Positions 9,673 through 16,757 of a stretch of DNA of 64,000 nucleotides are shown piece after piece. The notes under the pieces are model-generated. The model was given only the letters and a program-made list of their open reading frames with translations. It searched no databases and was not told where the DNA came from. The position numbers were made by a program, and so were the translations under genes. This stretch comes from Longitalea arenae. Lineage in GTDB: Bacteria; Bacteroidota; Bacteroidia; Chitinophagales; Chitinophagaceae. The stretch spans positions 372,001-436,000 of the forward strand of contig NZ_JAFFJX010000001.1 in the NCBI RefSeq assembly GCF_016924755.1, written 5' to 3'. Within the stretch, counting starts at the first letter, position 1. Each line of letters begins with the position of its first letter.

Positions 9673-10179
9673 ATGTCACCAGAAGTGTGGCTACGTGGGC
9701 CATTGGCCGGAATACCAGCATTGGTGCAACCTGTTGCCCATGCATTGATGCAGGCACAAGAGGAGATCCATGAAATGATGAAAGATTATCCCGATGCCTT
9801 GTTATGGCAAAGGCCTGCAGGGGTGGCTTCTCCCGGCTTTCATTTGAAGCATATACCAGGCGTGCTCGACCGTTTATTTAGCTATGCGGCTGGCAAAACG
9901 TTGACGCTGGAGCAACTGGCATACCTGAAAGCAGAAACGGAAACATCAGACAATGATACGGTCACTTCACTGTTGAACAAGCTGGATGCGCAGGTGACTG
10001 CTTCACTTGATGCATTAAGTTTGATTGACGAAACTTCATTAACCCAAGTAAGAGCGGTGGGCCGCCAGCAATTACCTTCCACCGTAATGGGTTTGTTATT
10101 TCATGCAGCTGAACACACGATGCGGCATACCGGCCAGCTGGTGGTAACGGTGCGGGTGGTAAGGCAAAAAGACCTGTAA
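9673..10179 (+). CDS. DinB-like four-helix-bundle protein
   Basis: 168 aa from the ATG at 9673. An upstream GTG-like start would read through the AATCTC repeat, so it is rejected. The protein is all-helical and shows the spaced histidines of the DinB/YfiT metal-binding family: FHLKHIPG near 56-60 and HAAEHTMRHTGQ near 143-154. Members bind a divalent metal and many act as thiol-dependent S-transferases, but the substrate cannot be read from sequence. Appears monocistronic. Confidence 0.75.
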   Translation: MSPEVWLRGPLAGIPALVQPVAHALMQAQEEIHEMMKDYPDALLWQRPAGVASPGFHLKHIPGVLDRLFSYAAGKTLTLEQLAYLKAETETSDNDTVTSLLNKLDAQVTASLDALSLIDETSLTQVRAVGRQQLPSTVMGLLFHAAEHTMRHTGQLVVTVRVVRQKDL

Positions 10180-10200
10180 GGTCTACGGGAAACGCCCTGC

Positions 10201-10470
10201 TTAGGCAAAGCGGGGGCAAGATCCTGCTGCGCACCTCACAGGTTCAATATGTTCCGCTGCACTATGTTTCACACCCGGATACTTGTTTGCGAGCACCAGC
10301 TCATATTCTTTCCTTCTTTTCAGAGTTTTGATCAGTTGGTGCAGTTCACAACTCTCATCGTTATATACCCGGTCCTGCGCCAGTACAACAGGCGCTCCGG
10401 CGTTCTTGTTTTGTTACATAAGAACAGGCTGTCGATCTCCTGCAGCAGTGATTCTGATCTGTATTTAAGC
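10201..10470 (-). pseudogene. Possible frameshifted coding remnant in the 640-bp gap before korA
   Basis: The gap 10180-10819 has no intact gene. On the minus strand a 71-codon open stretch (10414 down to a TAA at 10201) has coding-like composition (VVLAQDRVYNDESCELHQ, KRRKEYELVLANKYPG) but no start. Just upstream another frame reads LKYRSESLLQEIDSLFL. Together they look like pieces of one gene split by a frameshift. The family is not recognised, and no terminal repeats or transposase motif were seen. Chance open frames are the alternative. Confidence 0.25.
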
Positions 10471-10787
10471 GTGAACGTTTTGAGAGGTCGAAGGCGTAAA
10501 CTGAAGCCGAAGGCCTCAGCCTGTGATAGTAAGGGTGGCTAAGTAAAAGTTAATATTATTCGGGCCGGAGGTCATAAAACATGATGAAAAGCCCCAAAAT
10601 GACAATGCCAGCGAATAGTTTATGTCATAGAAATGCCAGAAAATCAAATTACTGCAGAAATTAAAGAGGCAGCCGGATGGCTTTAATAATTTGAAAACCC
10701 TTGCCAGCACGGCATTTCCCTGAACGCGGGCTTTCCAATAACGCCAAACGCCGGGCAATAAAGTCAACATTCTGTCTTAACTTATCC

Positions 10788-10795
10788 TAATTTTG
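10788..10795 (+). promoter_or_regulatory. Candidate -7 element (TAATTTTG) for korA
   Basis: Matches TAnnTTTG, 24 bp before the korA ATG. No good -33 TTG at the usual spacing. Confidence 0.45.
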
Positions 10796-10819
10796 CAAAT
10801 TAACTAGAACAACAGTCAA

Positions 10820-12676
10820 ATGATTCGTAAAGAACAGGTCCTGCAGGATGTAGTGATCAAATTTGCCGGTGATTCCGGAGACGGGATGCAGTTAACCGGT
10901 ACTCAGTTTACTAACAATACTGCATTGCTGGGCATAGACCTAGCCACTTTCCCTGATTTTCCGGCCGAAATACGTGCTCCCCAGGGTACCCTGCCTGGTG
11001 TGAGCGGTTACCAATTGCGCTTCTCGAGCGACCGGGTATTTACGCCCGGCGACGAATGTGATGTGCTGGTAGCTATGAACGCGGCCGCTTTAAAATCGAA
11101 CCTGAAAGCCCTGAAGAAGGGTGGCAAGATAATAGCCAATACGGATGGTTTTGATGCCAAGAACCTGCGGCTGGCCAATTACCCTGATGGTGTAAACCCG
11201 CTGGAAGACGGCAGCCTTGAGAACTATGAGGTCATTAAAATGGATGTAACCAAAATGACCCGCGAGGCGCTGAAAGATATTACCATGGGCACGAAGGAAA
11301 AGGACCGTGCCAAGAATATGTTCGTGCTGGGTTTCCTGTACTGGATGTATAACCGCGATATGGAGAACACCATCCAGTTCCTGAAAGATAAGTTCAGTAA
11401 GAAAGCGGAGATCCTTGATAGTAATGTGAAAGCCTTACAGGCCGGTTATAATTTTGGGGATACAACGGAAACGTTTACCACCCGCTATAAAGTAGATAAA
11501 GCCCGGATGGATGCTGGTGAATACCGTTCTATCATGGGTAACCAGGCGGTAGCATATGGGTTGATCGCCGCTTCTCAAAAAAGCGGTTTGCAATTGTTCC
11601 TGGGTACTTATCCCATTACACCTGCCTCAGACATTTTACATGAATTAAGCCGCCATAAGAACTTCGGCATAAAAACGTTCCAGGCCGAAGATGAGATCGC
11701 TGGTATTGCTTCTGCCATTGGTGCTGCTTATGGCGGTTCTTTGGGAGTTACCACTACTTCGGGCCCCGGTATGGCGCTGAAAGGCGAAGCAATGGGCCTG
11801 GCCGTGATGTTGGAAATTCCTTTATTGATCATCGATGTGCAACGTGGCGGTCCTTCAACCGGTTTGCCAACTAAAACGGAACAAAGCGACCTGTTACAGG
11901 CTTATTATGGCCGTAACGGCGAATGTCCCATGCCGATCGTATCGGCCAGCACCCCCAGTGATTGTTTCAGTGCTGTATATGAGGCCGTGCGTATCGCCGT
12001 TCAGCATATGACGCCGGTGATCTTCCTGAGCGATGGTTATATTGCCAATGGTGCTGAGCCCTGGCGATTTCCCAAAAGCGATGATCTGCCCCCGATCCTG
12101 GTGAAATTTAAAACTGAGTTAGGGCACGGTGAAGAAAAGTTCCAACCATACCTGCGTGATGAAAAACTCGTGCGCCCCTGGGCTATACCTGGTATACCCG
12201 GATTGGAACACCGTATTGGCGGTCTGGAAAAACAAAACAATACCGGTAATGTGAGCTATGATCCCGAGAACCATCAGCTGATGGTAAAGATCAGGCAGGA
12301 AAAGGTTGATAAAATAGCTGATTATATTCCTGAGCAAACGCTTGACAGTGGTCCCGAGACAGGAAAGATACTGGTGCTTGGCTGGGGTAGTACTTATGGG
12401 GCTATTAAAAGTGCGGTGGCCGAAATGCAGCAACAGGGATATGCAGTAAGCCATGCGCATTTACGCTATGTACGTCCTTTCCCGAAAAACCTGGGCGCTA
12501 TATTGAAGAACTTCGACCAGGTATTGATCCCCGAGATCAATAACGGGCAGCTGATCAAGATCATCCGCGACCAGTTTTTCGTTGATGCGAAAGGGTATAA
12601 CAAGATCATGGGTGTACCTATTACCAAAACAGAGTTGGTAATGAAGTTACAGGAAATGCTGGGCCGGGTAAACTGA
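10820..12676 (+). CDS. korA: 2-oxoacid:ferredoxin oxidoreductase, fused gamma-alpha subunit (KorA type)
   Basis: 618 aa. The N-terminal ~190 residues are the gamma domain (FAGDSGDGMQLTGTQF near 13-28). Residues ~215-618 are the alpha domain (MGNQAVAYGLIAASQKSG, GTYPITPASDILHELS, TTSGPGMALKGEAMGLA, QRGGPSTGLPTKTEQSDL). With a KorB subunit carrying TPP and an Fe-S cluster it would oxidise 2-oxoglutarate or another 2-oxoacid to the acyl-CoA, reducing ferredoxin. No korB follows: a strong terminator lies 24 bp after the stop and the next genes are on the other strand, so the beta subunit must be encoded elsewhere. Length is normal for the Bacteroidota fused subunit. Confidence 0.93.
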   Translation: MIRKEQVLQDVVIKFAGDSGDGMQLTGTQFTNNTALLGIDLATFPDFPAEIRAPQGTLPGVSGYQLRFSSDRVFTPGDECDVLVAMNAAALKSNLKALKKGGKIIANTDGFDAKNLRLANYPDGVNPLEDGSLENYEVIKMDVTKMTREALKDITMGTKEKDRAKNMFVLGFLYWMYNRDMENTIQFLKDKFSKKAEILDSNVKALQAGYNFGDTTETFTTRYKVDKARMDAGEYRSIMGNQAVAYGLIAASQKSGLQLFLGTYPITPASDILHELSRHKNFGIKTFQAEDEIAGIASAIGAAYGGSLGVTTTSGPGMALKGEAMGLAVMLEIPLLIIDVQRGGPSTGLPTKTEQSDLLQAYYGRNGECPMPIVSASTPSDCFSAVYEAVRIAVQHMTPVIFLSDGYIANGAEPWRFPKSDDLPPILVKFKTELGHGEEKFQPYLRDEKLVRPWAIPGIPGLEHRIGGLEKQNNTGNVSYDPENHQLMVKIRQEKVDKIADYIPEQTLDSGPETGKILVLGWGSTYGAIKSAVAEMQQQGYAVSHAHLRYVRPFPKNLGAILKNFDQVLIPEINNGQLIKIIRDQFFVDAKGYNKIMGVPITKTELVMKLQEMLGRVN

Positions 12677-12699
12677 TAATATAACTTCATTAAAAATAG

Positions 12700-12731
12700 A
12701 ATCCTCCCGACAATGCCGGGAGGATTTTTTA
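12700..12731 (+). terminator. Rho-independent terminator after korA (probably bidirectional)
   Basis: ATCCTCCCG (12701-12709) pairs perfectly with CGGGAGGAT (12717-12725), 7-nt loop, followed by a T-run (12725-12730). An A-rich left flank (12691-12698) would give a T-rich tail for the convergent lipoprotein gene at 12808. Confidence 0.9.
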
Positions 12732-12807
12732 TATAAACAAAACAAGATTGGCACCGGGATCAATTAGCAATAGACATTAAGCAATAGGCAATTCCTTTCG
12801 CGCGATG

Positions 12808-13350
12808 TTAGTCTTTTTTCATCTTTGTATCTTCTCCGGCTTCCTTTTTAAGCTTCATATCCTCCGTCTTCAGCTTTGATTCATCTTCATCTGATTTTAC
12901 TTTTACATCTCCATCCTTGATCTTCATTTCGCCATCTTCCATTTTAAACTTCTTATTCCCTTCTTTGATCTTAATTTCATCTCCATCGATCTTGATCTTC
13001 TTGTTGTCCAGTTTATATGTGCCATCTTCGGTTTTGACAATGTAACCGTTCACAACGTATCTGCCCTGACCATAAATGGTATCTCCGGTTGCCACGTTCA
13101 CGTACAGGTCAACAGGTTCGTTGGTACTTTCAGAATAGGTCCTTTTCTTTTTTGGGTTATAGTACAGATCAACCGGTTGTCCTGTTTTCAGGTCAACATA
13201 TTGTGTATTCGATTTGGGTGTGGTATCGGCTGCTGACTGTTCATTTGCCAGGGTATCTTCAGTAACATCACTTTGATTGTTAGCATCCTGGCAACTTACG
13301 ATGATCAGGGCACTGGCTGTAATTGCTAATAATTGTTCAAACTTTTTCAT
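12808..13350 (-). CDS. Lys/Asp/Glu-rich putative lipoprotein with short beta-repeat motifs
   Basis: 180 aa. The N-terminus (MKKFEQLLAITASALIIVSC) is a lipoprotein signal with Cys20. The middle has a YVDLKTGQPVDLYYNPKKK...TNEPVDLYV...GDTIYGQGRYVVNGY block, and residues ~110-180 are runs of K-I-K-x-D/E-G-D/E units suggesting repeated short strands. The gene 13522-14289 next door is a clear paralogue: same signal, QPVDLYY/QPVELYY block and KIKEG.KKFKME tail. Family not recognised; a surface or periplasmic structural role is only a guess. Located between terminators, hence monocistronic. Confidence 0.7.
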   Translation of the reverse strand: MKKFEQLLAITASALIIVSCQDANNQSDVTEDTLANEQSAADTTPKSNTQYVDLKTGQPVDLYYNPKKKRTYSESTNEPVDLYVNVATGDTIYGQGRYVVNGYIVKTEDGTYKLDNKKIKIDGDEIKIKEGNKKFKMEDGEMKIKDGDVKVKSDEDESKLKTEDMKLKKEAGEDTKMKKD

Positions 13351-13461
13351 ACTAGGATTTACATGACTATAAGCAATTATTGTGCGCTCTTGAACAATGG
13401 TTTAATCAATATTAATTCTGGGGAAAAACGACAACATCTGTGGTTATGCATAGTATTCCCT

Positions 13462-13495
13462 AAATAAAGATCCCTTCCGGTTTGCGGAAGGGATC
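13462..13495 (-). terminator. Rho-independent terminator after the repeat-rich lipoprotein gene
   Basis: GATCCCTTCCG (13469-13479) and CGGAAGGGATC (13485-13495) form a perfect 11-bp stem with a 5-nt loop. On the minus strand it is followed by CTTTATTT. Confidence 0.88.
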
Positions 13496-13521
13496 GGTAT
13501 ATGTAAACAAAACATGATTGA

Positions 13522-14289
13522 CTATTGATTCCTCATAGTATCAATACCCATTCTTGTTGTTGTATCTCTGCCTGATCTGGCCTTTTGACCCGCATCTTTG
13601 ATCTTCATCTTGCCTTGTTCCATTTTAAACTTTCTATCGCCTTCCTTGATCTTTATTTCATCTTTGCTGATCTTGATCCTGCTTTCATCCAGCTTGTAAG
13701 TGCCATCAGTACCTCTGATAAGATAATTGTTTACTATATACCTCCCGCGGCCATAGATAGTATCACGTGTTGCGGGGTTTACATAAAATTCAACCGGTTC
13801 ATTGGTAGCAGCGGAATAGGTTCTTCTTGTTTTTGCATCATAATATAATTCAACCGGCTGCCCTGTGCGAAGGTCAATATATCTGTTGTTGGATGCATCT
13901 GTTCTGCCCATTTGTGCATCTGAGCGCCGCATCGAAGTATCAGATCTGCGCCAGCTTGTATCAGAACCCGATCTGCGCATAGATGTATCGGAGCCAGATC
14001 TGCGCCAGCCTGTATCGGATCCAGACCTGCGCCAGCTTGTATCAGATCCGGATCTGCGCATAGATGTATCGGAGCCAGACCTGCGCCAGCCTGTATCAGA
14101 TCCTGACCTGCGCCAGCTCGTATCAGTTCTCCGCATGGATGTATCTGTTCTTTTAGGAACAGTATCAAGCGATGCTTCTTCTGCCACATTATTGAACGCG
14201 ATAACGCTTTCATTATTGGCATCCTGGCAACCTGCAATGACCAACAACACACTGCCAGTGATAGCGATTAAATATTTTATCTGGTTCAT
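13522..14289 (-). CDS. Putative lipoprotein with tandem nonapeptide (SDTSWRRSG-type) repeats
   Basis: 255 aa from ATG 14289. A start 27 bp upstream is possible, but the later one gives a clean lipoprotein signal MNQIKYLIAITGSVLLVIAGC with Cys21. After a short linker there are about nine units of the type SDT[SG][WM]RRSG (roughly residues 45-120), then the QPVELYYDAKTRRTYSAATNEPVEFYV block and the KIKEGDRKFKMEQGKMKIKD tail shared with the neighbour 12808-13350. The pair is a tandem duplication in which only this copy carries the Arg/Trp repeat. Function unknown; the repeat suggests a charged, flexible spacer above the anchored Cys. Confidence 0.7.
   Translation of the reverse strand: MNQIKYLIAITGSVLLVIAGCQDANNESVIAFNNVAEEASLDTVPKRTDTSMRRTDTSWRRSGSDTGWRRSGSDTSMRRSGSDTSWRRSGSDTGWRRSGSDTSMRRSGSDTSWRRSDTSMRRSDAQMGRTDASNNRYIDLRTGQPVELYYDAKTRRTYSAATNEPVEFYVNPATRDTIYGRGRYIVNNYLIRGTDGTYKLDESRIKISKDEIKIKEGDRKFKMEQGKMKIKDAGQKARSGRDTTTRMGIDTMRNQ
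13917..14145. repeat. 27-bp coding tandem repeat (81-bp higher-order unit) in the lipoprotein gene
   Basis: Nine-residue units follow the order SDTSWRRSG, SDTGWRRSG, SDTSMRRSG, and this three-unit block is repeated about 2.3 times. The higher-order period is therefore 81 bp. The near-identity of the DNA copies indicates recent unequal crossing-over or slippage. Copy number is probably variable between strains. Confidence 0.8.
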
Positions 14290-14388
14290 ATAATTTATTT
14301 CAAATATTAGACGCAATTTTTATGCGATGTTAAAATGGCAGGTTGTCACTAATGATGGGGAAAAACAGCAACAGCTTCGAGGCTGGAA

Positions 14389-15495
14389 TTAAAGCTTCAA
14401 TGCGTAGAGTTCCATGGCTGATTCCTTTCCTTTTAAGTCAACCAGGCCAAGACTGATCGGTTGCCAGTTCTTTAAATTGGTTTGTGCGTAAAAGTCTTTT
14501 GAAATGATCACTTTCTGGTTCAGTTCGCTGGTGGCCGAACGCAGGCGGGCGGCGGTGTTCATCGTATCGCCACTCATTGCCAGGTCTTTTTTTATGACAC
14601 CTATTTCACCAATGGTTATTTCGCCGGTATGAATGCCTGCCCTGAATTCAGGTACAATGCCATATTGTTTTTTGAAATAGTTTCTGTTCCGCTGTAACAT
14701 TCTTCTACAGTCAAGCAATGCCTGCAAACATTTTCGGTTGGCGTTTCGTTTCTTTACGATCCACGAAACCACTACTTCGTCGCCTACATATTGGTAGATC
14801 TGGCCATCGTTCTCCAGTAATGCTATGGAAATAAAATAAATGAAATCGCGAATGAACCTGAAATACTTTTTATGACCCAGCTGTTCAGCGATAGCAGTTG
14901 AATCAACCAGGTCGATGAACATAACGGTTCGTTTTTCAATCTTCGGCGTTATATAGCGGCCGGCGAGGATATCGAAGAATACGCCGGGGGAATATTTTTC
15001 ATTGACTTCAATCAATAAAATGGTGATCAGAAAAACGACCAGCCAGCGGAAGATCTGACTAACAAACAGCGAGGTCTGAAAGATCCTGTAGTAAGAAATA
15101 CCCAGCTCGGGCGTTAGCGTCTTTTTTTCAATTAACCAGATATAGGTGAAGTGCAGAATAAAATTAAGCAGAAAGGCGGCTGCTACCAGGATAACGCTTT
15201 TTATCAACAGGCCCAGCCATAAAGGAAGGTTCCTGATGAAATGCTTTAACTGGTAAATGAGCAAATAGGCCATGGCCAGGCAGATAAAAAAGATAAGGCC
15301 GAACCGCAATAGCAATACCACCCAGGCCTGCATGGCGAATGGCAGTTCTGCCTCGTCAATATGATCGCGGTAGAATCTGAACAAATACACTGCGGTATCT
15401 ATAAGCGTCCACAACAGAGCGATCACCAGCACCTGTTTCGTGCGGTATTTGCTAATAAAGCCCTGCCTGACATTTATGTGCTCAAACGGTTCCAT
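14389..15495 (-). CDS. Membrane-bound class III nucleotide cyclase
   Basis: 368 aa. Four to five hydrophobic segments (~21-40, 53-80, 93-122, 140-163) precede a class III cyclase homology domain (~185-368). Metal-binding aspartates are Asp195 (MFIDLVDST) and Asp239 (YVGDEVVVSW); transition-state Asn313 and Arg317 are in MNTAARL. The residues that usually select the base (Lys three before the GD motif; Asp/Thr three before the second G-D) are Gln235 and Ala306, so ATP specificity cannot be assumed. The start lies 4 bp after the stop of the HD/Pycsar-type effector gene, so the two are co-transcribed. It could be an ordinary adenylate cyclase or a pyrimidine or other cyclase of a Pycsar-like system. 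Confidence 0.88.
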   Translation of the reverse strand: MEPFEHINVRQGFISKYRTKQVLVIALLWTLIDTAVYLFRFYRDHIDEAELPFAMQAWVVLLLRFGLIFFICLAMAYLLIYQLKHFIRNLPLWLGLLIKSVILVAAAFLLNFILHFTYIWLIEKKTLTPELGISYYRIFQTSLFVSQIFRWLVVFLITILLIEVNEKYSPGVFFDILAGRYITPKIEKRTVMFIDLVDSTAIAEQLGHKKYFRFIRDFIYFISIALLENDGQIYQYVGDEVVVSWIVKKRNANRKCLQALLDCRRMLQRNRNYFKKQYGIVPEFRAGIHTGEITIGEIGVIKKDLAMSGDTMNTAARLRSATSELNQKVIISKDFYAQTNLKNWQPISLGLVDLKGKESAMELYALKL

Positions 15496-15499
15496 ATTA

Positions 15500-16747
15500 T
15501 CAGCTGTACGGCGAAACGTTCGAATTAATTACAGGTTGTTGCGGTTGATGTACCAGAATGGCGATCATAAAAGCAATAACTGAAATAAATAGTCCAATCA
15601 TAAATACGGTGTATGCCAGCCTGATCAGTTTGTATTTACGGGCCAGCACAACGCCCAGTTGGTGAATATCCATGATCAATGAACTGTACAAATAATCCGG
15701 GTCGCGCATCATGGTATTCATGGCCCACTGGTATTCATTCACTTTCGTTTTATAAAAATTGCCAAAGAATAAAAGATTGGTTGACTTGTTAAGAATATCT
15801 TCCCGGCTGAAATTGCCCTGCGATACTTTAGGGCGGGTGGCCATTATAGCAATAATAATGGTAGCCAGGGAAGAAGCGAGAAAAATAAATGTGGGCAGCG
15901 TCAAATGCGTATCCACTTCAATACGGCGCACGAGCACAGAAAGAATAACTGATATTATAATGGCATTTACACTGATGAGGATACTGGCTTTTCCGTCGGC
16001 CATATTGCTCAGCTCCACATGATTTTCTGACGTTAGGCGTAACATGGTTTGTATGCCTCTCGATACCAGGGAGTTTTTACGTTTAGCAGCAGCTTCGGCA
16101 TCTTCTCTACCGGGTACCAGCAAGGTTTCACTCACGTTCAAACCTTCGGTCTTGTTTATTTTCTTGTTCAGTCTTTTAATGTTCTTGTCTTTTCCTTTTT
16201 GCAATAAACCAATGCAATAAGTGGTGTAGAACTGGTGCTTTTCCAGCAGCTCAAGACTGTTCTTTTCCCAATCGAGCACCATGGTGTTCATATTGCGCAG
16301 CACCAATTCTTTCTTCATGGCTTTATTGGTCTGTTTGAAATCGGGCAAACCAAAATGATAGGTATCTGCATCGCAGATGATCATTTCCTGCAGTGTTTGT
16401 GGTGCTGGCGGAAAGCGGGTCATCCGGATGAGCGCGGCTATTTTGCTGATCAGTTCTTCATCATTTGCTTTATTACGCATGAATGCTTCCATCACGGCTA
16501 CGCTTTTTTCCTCATGATCTGCCGGGTCGGTCATCAGGTGCCCGGTATCGTGAAACCAGGCAGCCAATGTTAGTTCAAGCAGCTCTTTATCGGGTATTTT
16601 GTAATGCGATGCGATTTCATATACCCGTTCTACTACTTTTTCGGTATGCTCTAAATTATGAAATACGAGGTTTGCATTATGGTGCTGTTTAAACAATTCC
16701 TTTACATAACTTTCTGCATCAATCAGAAGGGCGTTGTAGGTTGACAT
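15500..16747 (-). CDS. HD-domain phosphohydrolase fused to a Pycsar-type TM effector domain (DUF5706-like)
   Basis: 415 aa. Residues ~1-185 are an HD domain with FHNLEHT (29-35), WFHDTGH (64-70) and CDAD (125-128), i.e. the H...HD...D metal ligands; the HNxxH and HDxxH spacing recalls cyclic-nucleotide phosphodiesterases. A linker (~186-240) leads to a membrane module, ENHVELSNMADGKASILISV (241-260), with hydrophobic helices ~254-273, 284-304 and 376-399. The LSNMADxKAxILISVNAII stretch is what I recognise as the Pycsar TM effector family (DUF5706). It lies between the 1213-aa phosphatase gene (10-bp gap) and the cyclase gene (4-bp gap). Inferred role: sense and/or hydrolyse the cyclase product and perturb the inner membrane. 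Confidence 0.8.
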   Translation of the reverse strand: MSTYNALLIDAESYVKELFKQHHNANLVFHNLEHTEKVVERVYEIASHYKIPDKELLELTLAAWFHDTGHLMTDPADHEEKSVAVMEAFMRNKANDEELISKIAALIRMTRFPPAPQTLQEMIICDADTYHFGLPDFKQTNKAMKKELVLRNMNTMVLDWEKNSLELLEKHQFYTTYCIGLLQKGKDKNIKRLNKKINKTEGLNVSETLLVPGREDAEAAAKRKNSLVSRGIQTMLRLTSENHVELSNMADGKASILISVNAIIISVILSVLVRRIEVDTHLTLPTFIFLASSLATIIIAIMATRPKVSQGNFSREDILNKSTNLLFFGNFYKTKVNEYQWAMNTMMRDPDYLYSSLIMDIHQLGVVLARKYKLIRLAYTVFMIGLFISVIAFMIAILVHQPQQPVINSNVSPYS

Positions 16748-16757
16748 ACCAACAGAA

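Noticed and set aside
10249-10542. 97-codon + frame in the pre-korA gap
   Set aside because: Unlike any protein I know; composition is not coding-like.
10516-10770. 84-codon minus-strand frame before korA
   Set aside because: Odd composition, no family features and no supporting context.
13779-14293. Long antisense and + strand open frames opposite the SDTSWRRSG repeat
   Set aside because: They arise because the 27-bp repeat keeps all frames open; the lipoprotein frame has a signal peptide and a paralogue.
14389-16747. Reading the pair as an already characterised Pycsar system
   Set aside because: The cyclase is membrane-bound and the effector has an extra HD domain; only a relationship to Pycsar is claimed, not identity.
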